A stretch of DNA of 64,000 nt from Adenanthera pavonina (taxonomy: Eukaryota > Streptophyta > Magnoliopsida > Fabales > Fabaceae), in assembly GCA_026686845.1 (NCBI GenBank), contig JAIVEN010000013.1:12234001-12298000 (forward strand), given 5' to 3'. The notes under the pieces were generated by a model. That model was given only the letters and a program-made list of their open reading frames with translations. It searched no databases and had not been told where the DNA came from. How positions within the stretch are numbered: position 1 is the first letter of the stretch; every line of letters begins with the position of its first letter. Shown in pieces: positions 25,301 to 36,200 of this stretch. The translations under genes and the position numbers were made by a program.

Positions 25301-27437
25301 AGTCAAAAAGAGTTACGGATTACCTTAAGGGTCCGTTTGGAAATATTTTGGCTTTTCAATTGCTACTAAGTTATGGGTGGTGTGAAAAAAATGTGATTTA
25401 AACCAAAAAAAGAAATTGTTTGGTAAAAATCTTCTAAAAACCACTTTTAGAAGAAGAATTGATCGACAATAATATGCCTACTTTATGTAGTTAAGAGAAT
25501 TTTATTTTGCGGGCTAAACAATTTAGAAACAATCATATCATTCATGAGTCATGACCAATAATTTTTGGATATAAAAGGTACAGAAATTAGATTATATGAG
25601 TATGTTTTCACTGAAAGACTAGAAGAGATATTTGAGATGTTTACTTAATAGTGTTTTGTGTAGGTTATTGTGAAAATATGATAACAGTTCTGTTTTTATT
25701 ACAATCAGCAATGTAAAAAATATATGTGATAGCATGTAAACGCAATATGAATTCAATAAGGATCTACCTTGCAATTTAATTGTAATAGAAAGTTTGTCTT
25801 AGTCTTTCTGAAGCAGTGAGAACCGCAGCAACTACTTTGCGAGGTATCTCCTTTGATTCTTTTAGTAATGGCGATGAAAAATCGTTCAAAAAATTTAATC
25901 AAACATAAATCCTGATTTTGCTGTCAAAAAGCACCAAAAGCAAAAGTCATTGCATTGCTGAATGGGGCCAGAATCCTTGAGGTGCATAAATATGAATTGA
26001 AAAGTGTTTTGAAAAAACAAAGAAATTCAGCTCTTTAATCGGAGCTGGAATATTGACTTTTACCATGTTTTAAGAGAAGCGAATAAGTGTGCTAACTGGT
26101 TAGCCAACATAACGCATGATTTGAAAGTTGGTTACATTTGTTTTTCTAATCCTCCTTTTGGCTGTAGGGAGCTTGTTATTAGGGATAAAATTAATATGTG
26201 ACCTCTGTATGAGTTTTTAACTCATCTCTTTCAATTTGAAAAAAAAAAAAAAGAATTGCCTTTGGAATTTTAATTTTTAGTATGAGCCTTCAAAGCAAGG
26301 TTCCAACCTTTAAAAGAAATGAAGAAAATGCCTTTCTACCAGGCCTGCTCATAGGTCTGACTTTCACTTAAATTGTTGTCAACTTGTAGTGTTAGAACCC
26401 TGAACTATAAAATATGCGGCATTTGAGTGGGTATTGTGCAGCTAGGATTGAAGGAGGTGATTGTATAACTGCCTGGAGGCTTACTAGGGAAATTCTGGAA
26501 GAAGATTGGTTAGGCTATTGGAGATAAATAGGGGGTGAGAGCAGAGTGGGAGGTAACTAGAATTTGGGAATTCATCTGATGTGATAGGAACTTTTTCTTG
26601 TTTTCTTCTCTGTTTTTCTATTCATGGGTATGATTTCTATTGTAATTCAAGATAAATTCTTCATTCCTAACATGTAGTCATGTCTTGTGCCCTTGAATTT
26701 ATAATGATTCGTAGTACCAAACATTTGATGTTGATTACTAACCTGGAAATTTAAAACTGCTTTGCTTAATGAGTATTCATTCGCTCAACAGTTTATTAAG
26801 CTTTTTTTATGCTTCAGTTTTTATTACAGTTTCTTAATTAATTTTATGCGTTGATTTTGCATCATTAGTTCTATTAGTAGCAATATAAAAACCGTCGCCC
26901 ATGACTTGAAAAATTGTGAGGGTTCAGGGATTCTTAGCATTGTATGGTCTAGGATGGCTCAAGTAACGAGTGTCCTTAGTCAAGCTCTCTCAAGACAATT
27001 CAAAATTTCAAATATCAATTAACTCTCTCAAATTCTTTATTTCACTTTACCACTTGAAGAAGTTTGATTTTTTTCACCAACCACATAAGATATTTGCTCC
27101 TCCAAAGAGTATATAATATTTACTTTTTATCTTTGGAAAGATGAAATTGGAATAAAATCAACTTTTTGAGTAGTAAAGTGAAACAAAAAATCTTTACGAG
27201 AGCCTATTGATTTTGAAGGCATTGAGCACCAAAATGTAGTTCTATACTTTTTGTTCCAATTGCTCGTACCATGTGTTCTGCACCTTATTGCCTCCTCTAT
27301 CTATGCGTAGTTGGGTTTGCATCTGGATTTGCATTTGCTTGTGTCATTGGAAAACTGTTATATTCACTTCCTAACACTTTCTACACAAATTTCAGCAAAG
27401 GAAGCCATTGGAATTCGGAAAAGCTTCATCTCTATAG
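19393..27437 (+). CDS. NLP1: Nitrilase-like protein 1 / deaminated glutathione amidase, organelle-targeted form, 9 exons
   Basis: Exons: 19393-19617, 20189-20325, 20726-20854, 21920-21978, 22593-22705, 22785-22877, 24157-24259, 25046-25128, 27396-27437. They join in phase to 984 bases, 327 aa, all with GT-AG sites. The carbon-nitrogen hydrolase triad is present: Glu89 in CLPEAF, Lys161 in YRKIHLF and Cys202 in TVCYDLRFPE. The order of motifs and the C-terminal QRKPLEFGKASSL ending match the NIT1-type (NLP1) branch, known to hydrolyse deaminated glutathione to 2-oxoglutarate and Cys-Gly. I infer that activity here. Residues 1-44 are an extension rich in Ser, Leu and basic residues (likely plastid or mitochondrial); Met45 (MATDSVRVAAAQM) could start a cytosolic form. 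Intron 8 (2.27 kb) carries a solo LTR, and intron 6 has a run of 14 G. The gene looks intact. Confidence 0.93.
23896..23909 (+). repeat. Homopolymer run of 14 G in intron 6 of the nitrilase-like gene
   Basis: A run of 14 G follows CCCGGGCGCCC, in an AT-rich intron. It is outside any exon and far from the splice sites. It could be a real slippage-prone tract or an assembly or base-calling artefact. Confidence 0.9.
26390..26672 (+). repeat. Short copia solo LTR in intron 8 of the nitrilase-like gene
   Basis: The 283-base unit starts TGTTAGAACCC and ends ATTCCTAACA, and is flanked on both sides by the exact pentamer TGTAG (26385-26389 and 26673-26677). These ends and the perfect 5-base duplication identify a solo LTR of a Ty1/copia element with short LTRs. 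It lies in the sense orientation, well away from the splice sites, and does not alter the coding sequence. Confidence 0.85.
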
Positions 27438-28514
27438 CTTGAGGTTCCTTTTGCCTGTCTCCGAGCTATCTGAAATCTATGTGGGTAAAAGATTATGCTA
27501 GTTCCTTATGTACCAGTTGTATTTTTACAGGACAATGGAATTGAAATAGAGCAAAATCTCATTTTAGTCGTTAATAACTCTCATATCAATTGACTCCCTC
27601 AGATTTTTTTTGGTATCACTTTATTACTTGAGAGTTAGAATTTTTCAATTCAAAATAAAATATTTGCTCTGCTCCAGAAAGGATGAAATTGAAATAAAAT
27701 TAAGAACATTTGAGTAGTAAAGTGTTACAAGAATTTTTTTTCAAGGAGCTGATTGATGGGACTTGCATCAATACATATAGGAGGCTGTACTACTTTTTAA
27801 CTATGAACATTCCAGCTTACCTCAATACTCTGTGCAATGCATGGAGCCCAATTCTAGTTTTAGATTATGTTTAAGGATGGTGTGAACCAATGTATAATCA
27901 GTATCTGAATATGAAAGGATGACTGATCCTCATTGTAATGAAGACCTCCATCTGCCAGACATTGCCGTGTGCTGTGTGATGTGTGTGCGCGTGTGTATTA
28001 TAAATTCAACTGCGAGGTAGCATGCTTTTTTTCTCCCCAAATATGAGGTTAGATTTGTTGCATTCAACTTTCATTTTTGTGCATAATTCTGAGGACAGGT
28101 ATAGTACATCATTATTATTTTGATTTTGACGTCTTGTATGTAAGTCAATATTCAAGGTGCATTTGTTAGCCTCTTTAAGTTACGCATTTAAGCTAAACAA
28201 GTATGATGGCAGAGTATTTCTTGGTCGTGTTGATTTAAGTTTGAAGATGAAAAGTTTCTTATCAATTTCTTAAAGAAAGCTTAACATGGGATGTGTTGCA
28301 TCATTTCATGAAATATAACCATTCTAAATTGCAAAAGTGGAGCATTTGACCGACACTTTTATGAGGCAGTACAAATTTAACTCTGAGCACTACCCTAACG
28401 AGGGAATAACTAGAGGGGATATAGAAGGCAAATGAGACTTGCAGAGAGTACTATACGCAGCGATGGAAAGAAGTGGCTTCCTCCTCTGATCAAAGTAGAA
28501 TGATGTTCTTATTT
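27438..28514. other. 3' flank of the nitrilase-like gene, no gene seen
   Basis: This is AT-rich DNA that probably includes the 3' UTR of the nitrilase-like gene (first few hundred bases). I see no coding frame of interest; a short TGTGTGCGCGTGTG repeat is near 27980. Confidence 0.4.
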
Positions 28515-28682
28515 TATAAAGGGAAAATTGTGTTTTGGTACCAAAAAATGAACATATTTGGGTTTCGGGACCAATCAATTCTAAATTCAAAAAATTTGAT
28601 TTTCACCTAAACAAAATCATCTTTGGTTCCAAAAAACAAATATATTCATTTTTTGGTCTCAAAACACAATTTTCCCTTTTAT
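28515..28682. repeat. Foldback MITE with long terminal inverted repeats
   Basis: The left arm (AAAGGGAAAATTGTGTTTTG from 28518) and the right arm (CAAAACACAATTTTCCCTTT to 28679) are near-perfect inverted repeats. The pairing continues inward past ACCAAAAAATGAA, giving about 45-base arms around a short loop. The total is about 165 bases with no coding capacity. It is a miniature non-autonomous DNA element of unknown superfamily. Confidence 0.75.
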
Positions 28683-29003
28683 TAAATGCTTCGATCGATC
28701 CTTATCACATAATCATTAGATGGACATGCATTCGAGATTATGTTGATCTTATCATAGTAAGCTAAAGGATTAATGCAAACATACAAAATGAAAGATTGGA
28801 AGGTTGATTATGTCTAAGGGAAAAACAAAAAAAAAATAGAGAGGACAAAGTAGTAAAAAAATGGAAAGGGAGGTTAATTATGTCTAAGGACATTACCATC
28901 AGTCCTTTGGATGATCTTATAATTAATAATATCTAACAACCCAGTAAATTCGCTCAATTCAGTCCCTCATAATCATTTGTGGCGTCCTTGAGACAATTAT
29001 CCT

Positions 29004-30030
29004 TTGCCCAATTTCAATGTTACTAGTTTTAAGATTTTCAAACATATAGTAGCTAAGAATCATATGGAACCTCGACTTTCAAAACCTTCTCGGCCTTTTT
29101 TGTCTAAGTATGATCCTAATGCTACATACGAATATCATATGGGAGTTGCCATTCATTCCATTGATGAGTGTGATGTCTTTAGGATGCATGTGTTCTCTTT
29201 GTTGATGAAGAAATGTGAGGGAAGGTGGTCAGTGAGAAGTAGATCTTGAACCTCTGTTGTAGCTGCACAATGCAGCGAGGAAAGAGGAAAACTAAGGGGG
29301 TGGGGTGGACCCCACCATCAATTTCCGTGACAGCTAATATACATGTTCATCTTATTTAAGTTCAAGACAAATAATTAGTAACACATAATTACAAAATCAA
29401 TTCTGCCTAATCACTCACAGTTTATTCGAATGATGATGATATTGATCACTTTCTAAAGTTAACAAGGTAACAAAACAATCTATGATGTGAAAGAATCAAT
29501 CTCAACCAGCGACAAACCAACAATACCAAGAATTGTTGAAAGTCCCCTCCTCAACGTTAATGAATCGACCTTGATTTTCAATAATAGAGAACCTATGGCA
29601 CTTATCCATGTGCAGACACTGGTCTCGTATTACAGCTACCATTCTATACGATGAAACTGTAGTTTAAGGATAGATTAACTTTCTACTAAAAAAAAAAAAA
29701 AGCAAAACATGTACTAAAAAAGAGGATAATTCCAATAATGTGGGTGGAATTACTAGAAGTGACAATATTTATTCAAGGGAGAATATCAAACAAGTGAATG
29801 AAGGCCTAGAGACTGGTGAAAGCTTTGGTAGAAAAGAACTGGTCATGAAAGGAAAATATAAGGATGCAAATGAATTCATAAATATAATGAAGCAAGGTGA
29901 GTCTGACATTGTCAAACAACTGAACAACATACCAACTAGAATTTTTATCTTGTCCCTCCTTATAAACTCCAAAGCGCATTGCAAATTATTACATAGTGCG
30001 TTGATTGAGGCTTATGTCTGCCCACATTGA
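29004..30030 (+). pseudogene. Ty3/gypsy gag-pol remnant, plus strand
   Basis: Frame 29004-29249 contains KYDPNATYEYHMGVAIHSID followed by ECDVFRMHV, which resembles the plant gypsy gag stretch YDPNAKCxYHxGxxGHSxExC; the expected Cys of the knuckle is replaced by Tyr. Frame 29740-30030 has ANEFINIMKQGESDIVKQLN and ARIFILSLL-type residues (here TRIFILSLL), like the linker before the aspartic protease of these elements. Stops and shifts are frequent. The gap between the two frames holds decayed sequence of the same element. It is an old, non-functional fragment. Confidence 0.6.
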
Positions 30031-31749
30031 TGGTGTTCTCTGAGGATGAGATTCTTTTTCCTGACGTCTTTTTGAATTCCGATTGTGTAAGGAGCATTTG
30101 CCTCTCGAATTGATTGCACAGATTACTGTCAATAATCCACCAACTAGTCAGAAAAGATATTCTGACTCTTTTGCTATTCTAGGAGTTAAAATGCAAACAC
30201 TTTTTGAGATTTCAAGAAAGACTATGGAGTTGTCCTAGACTCAGTTTGGATCCTGGTTTAATCATAGACCTTAACATTTTTGCTCATTTCCAAAATGATC
30301 CACTAAGATGTTTTATATTCCCATTCTTTCAAATTATGCTTGCCTTGGAGGAATACAGAGGGTAAATAAAGATGCCAGTGAAATACCTACCTTCAAAGCA
30401 CTACGTGGTAGTGAAGATTTTAGGTGAAAAATTTAGCAGAATATAGTTATGACGTCGCAGTTCAACTCAAGTATTCTCAAGAATATATGTTGAAAAACAT
30501 TTAGATATTGGCCAAAAAAGGTTGTTGGAAAACCTTCAGAAAAGTTCTTGCTCAAGTGGTGCATGGATTGGTTTTATTCCCATCTACTGTCTGAAGGTTT
30601 GGGAATGTAAATCATCTTCGTGGATCATTTTGGAATTGGGTAAAAACTGTTAAGGTTAATTGAACTGGAATTTGTGATGAGTTCAAGATATCTCTATGAT
30701 CTTTTTAGAAATCTCATAAGTACTATCTGCATTTTAAATTATGTCTTAGAATGATCAAACCCTCTTCTTCTTTGGCCAATATTCTCATATTCCTCCCATT
30801 TAAAGTTTGCCCTATTTGGCTCCAGTACTACCCAATGATTTCATCACTCTTTGTTATATAAATAAACTTTTGTAACATTCATTGGAATTAGAAATTGATT
30901 AGAAATGAGTATCGAAAAGGTGAGGAATTCTTTTTCTGACTGGTTACAAGATTATTGACAATGGTCTGATACTACTCAACATTCCTCAAGGAGGCCATTA
31001 GTCCATAGAGAATCAAGGTTTCCCAAACAATTTGAGAAGGAAAAGCTCCATATACGTTTGATGCTCCAAGCAATCTTTGGAAAATCTCATCCTCAAAGAA
31101 TGTGATCAGTGTGGCATTCTTTAAGGCACTGACCATATTTACTGCCTTTTTTTCAGTGTTGTACTTGGACGAACATAAGCCTCAGTTAACACATTCTGCA
31201 ATATTTTGTGACGAGTTCATGACAGGTGACAAGATAGAAATTATAGGTGGCGTATTCTTCAACTCGGCGTCATACTCACTTTGCTTCATCATCCCTAATT
31301 AGAGATGGCGTACCTGTTTGCATTTGCGTATTTCCCTTTTTTTTTTTTACAGATAATGGTATTCTCAGGATAATTAGAATTATTTATTTTTATCATAAAT
31401 AATTAAGATATTTAAATAAAGATATTTTATTGGAATATTTAAATTTAATTTAGTTTATTTTGAATTTATTATGATGTATATTTTATTTATTATATTTAAG
31501 ATATTATATCTTGGTTAACAAATTAGAATGTTCTAGAATGTCTTAATTTTTATGAAATTTTCAAATAAATGAGATCCTTGCAATCTCTCTGAATTGAATA
31601 TTCAGATTAAGTAATTTTTTAATTTATTATATTGTGTCAATTTTTTAAAAAGTTACATTTAATTCTATAAATAAATATTAGTATAATTTGGATTTCAGGT
31701 AAAATTGAGTAAAATTGAAATTTTTTAAATATCCCTTTTCTCCCTCCTT
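30031..31749. other. Decayed sequence, probably continuing the gypsy remnant
   Basis: Short frames such as 31102-31302 carry no motif that I recognise. From about 31330 the DNA becomes strongly AT-rich with no structure. The first part may be decayed gypsy pol following 30030, but I cannot show protease or reverse transcriptase motifs. Confidence 0.3.
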
Positions 31750-32420
31750 CCTATCTATCCCTCTCTCTCCTTTCCCCTCTTATATCATTTTGGTCTAAAA
31801 GCAACTTAGAGATCCAAAGATATATTAAAAAATTTGGCGCAACTATTAAAAAATTAGACACAACCATAGGTCCAGTGTTTGACTCCTTCAAGGTCAAGAT
31901 TATCGCTAGCAAACATACAAGTGAGCCACCTGCTGTTAGATTTAAAATTTTAAGTTTTTTGATATCCAACTTTCACTATCGGGCTAATTTATTCCAACAC
32001 TTCCAGTTCAATTTATTCTTACCTCCTCATACATTACCTTTCTTTATCGATGCTTTCCTACTTGAACTTTTCCTTATCTCTAGGCCTTTAGTCACTAGTT
32101 TACTCTTCTCCCTTGAATAAACTTGGCCACTTTTAGAAGTATCCTCTTTCCTGTGCAAGCTTTGCTTAACACTGTTTGAGTTGAAGGTCACTCTATCCTC
32201 AAACCATAGTTCCATGGTACAACACTATCAGTTCAATCCATTCTTACCTCCTCATGGGTTCGTTATTGACAATCAAGACCAATCAGTTCACACTCATAAG
32301 GGAACCTTTGGCTACTTCTAGCTAGTGCTATAGGTTTGTAACTGGCTAAGATTGATTATTTCACCTCATAGATCGACTTATTAACCTTAGGGAGTGATTT
32401 GTTTTCTTCAAAGACCCACT
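31750..32420 (-). pseudogene. Second gypsy gag-pol remnant, minus strand, related to 29480-29900
   Basis: On the minus strand, 32215-32027 has the pattern GQVYSREKSKLVTKGLEIRK, aligning with NIYSRENIKQVNEGLETGES at 29760-29820 on the plus strand. Upstream DNA also matches (CTATGAGGTGAAATAATCAA here and CTATGATGTGAAAGAATCAA at 29481). So two fragments of one gypsy family lie in opposite orientation about 2 kb apart. No intact frame remains. Confidence 0.5.
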
Positions 32421-33169
32421 GCTCATTTGACTCTATAAAATAGAAAATTTTTTACTTTGTTAAGAATATTCCAATAAATATTTTAAAATATCTTTTTTAT
32501 TAATTAAAATTTATATTAAAATAACTTAAAATTATTACTAATTATTGTCTCAATTAAATCTAAATAAATTTAAATTATTAATATAAAAAATTCATGAAAA
32601 TATTTTCCATTGATTTGACATTAACACTATAACATATCTATTAAACAATTATAAATAATTAATTATAGTAACATGTTTCCTGGATATATTGTACGGACAT
32701 TGTCTTAAAGCTCAATACATTATACATACTGGAAAAATAAATTCCAAGTGCAACTTATTATTATTATAGTGAAATAGCCCGATTTTTTTATATTTTGAGT
32801 TAATTATATAGATCTTTTTATAATTTAAAAATCTATCATGAAATCCAAAGTTATATTACATAAATTATTTATTTATTTTTAAGATTTTATCTTCATTTAT
32901 TTAATCTTTAGTATGCCGTTAACTCATCTAATTTAATTTTTTTATCAAAATATTCATCCTTAATATTTGCATTTGAAAATATTAAATTAAAAGTTAACAA
33001 AATTTATAGTAAAATAAAAATATGCCAAATTAATCACTATAAAACATTAAACAAACAGTAAGAAGCAGTCACAGTATTCATAAATAGTGAATAGTACAGA
33101 TCATATTGCATACATATGATTAAGTCATTAAGTGGGAAGGATTTTTCAGACGGGTGATTCGGATAGCCC
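32421..33169. other. AT-rich upstream region of the GSTL gene
   Basis: Very AT-rich DNA with no coding frame or repeat that I can define. It forms the distal promoter and intergenic space of the glutathione transferase gene. Confidence 0.4.
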
Positions 33170-33175
33170 CACGTG
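33170..33175 (+). promoter_or_regulatory. G-box (CACGTG) upstream of GSTL
   Basis: A palindromic CACGTG lies 90 bases before the start codon at 33265. G-boxes bind bZIP and bHLH factors and are common in light- and stress-responsive plant promoters. Whether it lies upstream or downstream of the transcription start is unknown, so function is inferred only. Confidence 0.45.
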
Positions 33176-33239
33176 TTGATAAATGAAGCACATAAAGTAT
33201 AATACAGGAGACGCACACGTCACACACACATCTACATTC

Positions 33240-33257
33240 ATGAGTGAGCTCCACTAA
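33240..33257 (+). other. Five-codon upstream ORF before GSTL
   Basis: ATG AGT GAG CTC CAC TAA ends seven bases before the main ATG at 33265 and is in a different frame. If the mRNA starts upstream of 33240, ribosomes would meet this minimal frame first. It could reduce translation or favour initiation at the internal Met69. Confidence 0.5.
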
Positions 33258-33264
33258 TTCAGCT

Positions 33265-36200
33265 ATGGCTAAGCTGGTTCGTCTTTCCTCTGCATTCCCT
33301 GCGACGCGAGACCTATCAGTGCCTTCTCCTCGTTGTTCCTCTTCTTCTGAAACCTCAGCCATCAAAATCTCACGCGCACATTCGCTCAAGCTTCAGCTTC
33401 GGCCTCAGCTTCGGTTGTCTAAAGTCGTAAGCAATTCGTCTGGTTTGTCTCCTATTAGACCCAGAGCAATGGCAGCTAGGTACGTGAGATGGATCTTCTG
33501 TTTGGTTGCTGGGAAAGATAAACTTCAAAATATTAGGACAATTTTGATGCCACATTTTTCTCAGCAACCAAGCAGAGTGCATTGCTTGACTTGAATGAGG
33601 AAAACCATGATTTGGTATCTCAAAATAGGTTAACTTTCAATTTCAATCTTCAAATTTGTGTCTTGCGATTTAGTCCTTTGGCAGTGTCGACCTTCCATTT
33701 CATGTTGATTCAAAGTTTAACCCCAAACGCAGCAGTAGGAAGTTATTGGGAAGCAATTCGCCAATGTGACTTTGGGAAGTGGGTGGCAAATCAGCATGAT
33801 GTTAAACTTAGCGTTAAATTTAAGATGAGAATGAGACATAAGAGTTATATTTCCAGTACTTTTGAGAGACTAAATTAAAATATGAGTATCACTAGTGGAG
33901 GACCAATTGAGAGTATATCTATTAAATAGATACCAAACTATGTTTTCCTCAATTATAATGAAAGTGTATTTACTTATTCTTAACTTGTTTTGGAATTTCT
34001 CTGCCGTGAAGTGTGCAAGAAGTTCTTCCACCACCCCTTACTTCGACTTCAGCACCTCCTAACTTATTTGATGGGACTACAAGGTTGGTTAGTTTCTTAA
34101 TTTGTGCGCAACAATTCAAATTAAATAATGTTTTTTCTTTAAATTTTATGGGCGTTTTAGTATTTAAACTCTTCTATTTGCTTCATTCCTTGTCCAAAAA
34201 CAAAGCCATGTTGAGATTTGTTTTCCTATATCTGATCACGGGAAATAACTTTTTCTTCATTTTTCTGGTGTGTGGATGAAGGTTGTATATCTCTTACACT
34301 TGCCCCTATGCACAGCGTGTCTGGATCACCCGTAATTGTAAGGTTGTTTAAAGGACTTCTGTCTAATTTTGTTTCTTGAATTTCTTTGTTTCGAATATTT
34401 CATACGAGTCAAAGTCACAGGAATAATTTTAGGAATAATGAAAATTGTATTACCTTGTTTGAGAAATGAAGAGGAATAAGCATGGAATTAAAATGAAGAG
34501 AATATTTATTCTTGCCGCCAAAGCCATTATCGAAAGTGAAGGAAAATAAATAAACCGATATAGTGATGTTAATGTGTTTTACATTACATGGTTGTTCTTT
34601 GATTATCATTTTAAAAAGAATTACTTATAATTTAATATGTAATATTGAAATTTTGTCTTCATTTTCCTTCTCCTCATTTATTTGGAATCTGATCAAGAGA
34701 TAAGAAAAATTTTTTTTTTTAAGTTATAAGATAATCATACCATCTTTAACTTCCTATTTGTTGGAGGCAGGGATTGCAGGACAAAATACAATTGGTTCCT
34801 ATTGATCTACATGATAGGCCCTCCTGGTATAAGGAGAAAGTATACCTGCCGAACAAGGTGCATATGATGATTATTCTGTGTCAAAACCAAAACATCATGA
34901 CCTTATCTCTATTTTAAACTCAGATCAAAGGTTAAACTGCAAAAAGGGAAGAAAAAAAAAACTGTTAGTTATGTATTTCCTTGAAATTTTCTGAAACAGT
35001 TGCATAAAGGCATAGCTCATTCTCATAATGATTATTTATTTCTTTCTAAATTTAGGTTCCATCCTTGGAACACAATAATGAAGTCAGAGGAGAGAGTCTT
35101 GATTTGATGAAATATATTGACAGTCACTTTCAAGGGCCCCCACTTCTCCCTGATGTAAGATACAAAATTTCTCCTGTTATTTGTTTTCTTGTGGTTAAAT
35201 AAATCGATTGGTCTCTGGATTTCACTCAATTTTTTATTTGATCCTTAAAGTTCAAGAGTCTGTAATTAGAGCCTTATAGTTTATTTTTTAAATTTAGTCT
35301 CTATCGTTAAATTTTTGTCAATAAAATGTTAAATCTTGTTGACATGGCCAATTATGTGCCATACTGGCACTATGAATGGGCATGATTGATGCTCATTTAT
35401 CCAAGCCATTTAACCTAGTTGGCATCACATACTACATACGCTAATGACTTTCACTCAAATTATATGGATAGTGTAAACTTTTAAACTATTAGGATGTGGA
35501 CCAAATTGAAAATTTTACAACTATTAGGACTCAATTATAAACTTTTGAACTTTATGGACCAAATTAAATATTGCGTAGAACTTTAGGGCCAGGAGAGTAA
35601 TTTAACCTATTCACATCCAAAATTCAAATAAAAGGTTTCTCTATGATAAACAGGATTCTGCAAAGAGGGATTTTGCTGAAGATTTGCTATCTTACACTGA
35701 TACTTTTTACAAGACTGTCGCTTCTTCATTTAAAGAAGATGTCAATGTGACAAAAGCAGGTGATATGACACTTTCTTTCTTCCTGGTGTTCCTCTGGTAG
35801 ATAGTTATAAGGTCCTCATAATGCTATAGGTACTGCATTTGATTACATTGAAACTGCTCTCTCCAAATTCGATGGTCCTTTCTTTCTTGGCCAATTCAGT
35901 TTGGTGAGTAATCTTATCCAAGTCATGGTCATGTGCATTATGTACTCTATCCATTTTCTTCATGATAAAGATTTTTGAAACATTCTTTTCTTTAAACTTA
36001 AGGTGGATATTGCTTATGCTCCCTTTGTTGAAAGATTTCGACCATTTCTGATGGATGTGAAGAATCATGATATCACAGCAGGCAGGTCTAAACTAGCTGC
36101 ATGGATTGAGGTAGAGCAAACAAACATAATCTTGTCCATTTATATCATTAAGCAATTGTGTTAATTTGAGTCACATGTGTCACTCAGTAGTATGAGCCTT

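Noticed and set aside
25331..25980. Possible hAT-like MITE beginning GGGTCCGTTTGG in intron 8 of the nitrilase-like gene
   Set aside because: The left end looks like a MITE start, but I could not find a convincing inverted end or target duplication.
33244..33264. Upstream GSTL start at 33244
   Set aside because: It would need a GTG start codon; ATG 33265 is in the same frame and followed by a credible transit peptide.
33120..33389. Minus-strand frame over GSTL exon 1
   Set aside because: Antisense shadow of the transit-peptide exon with no motif.
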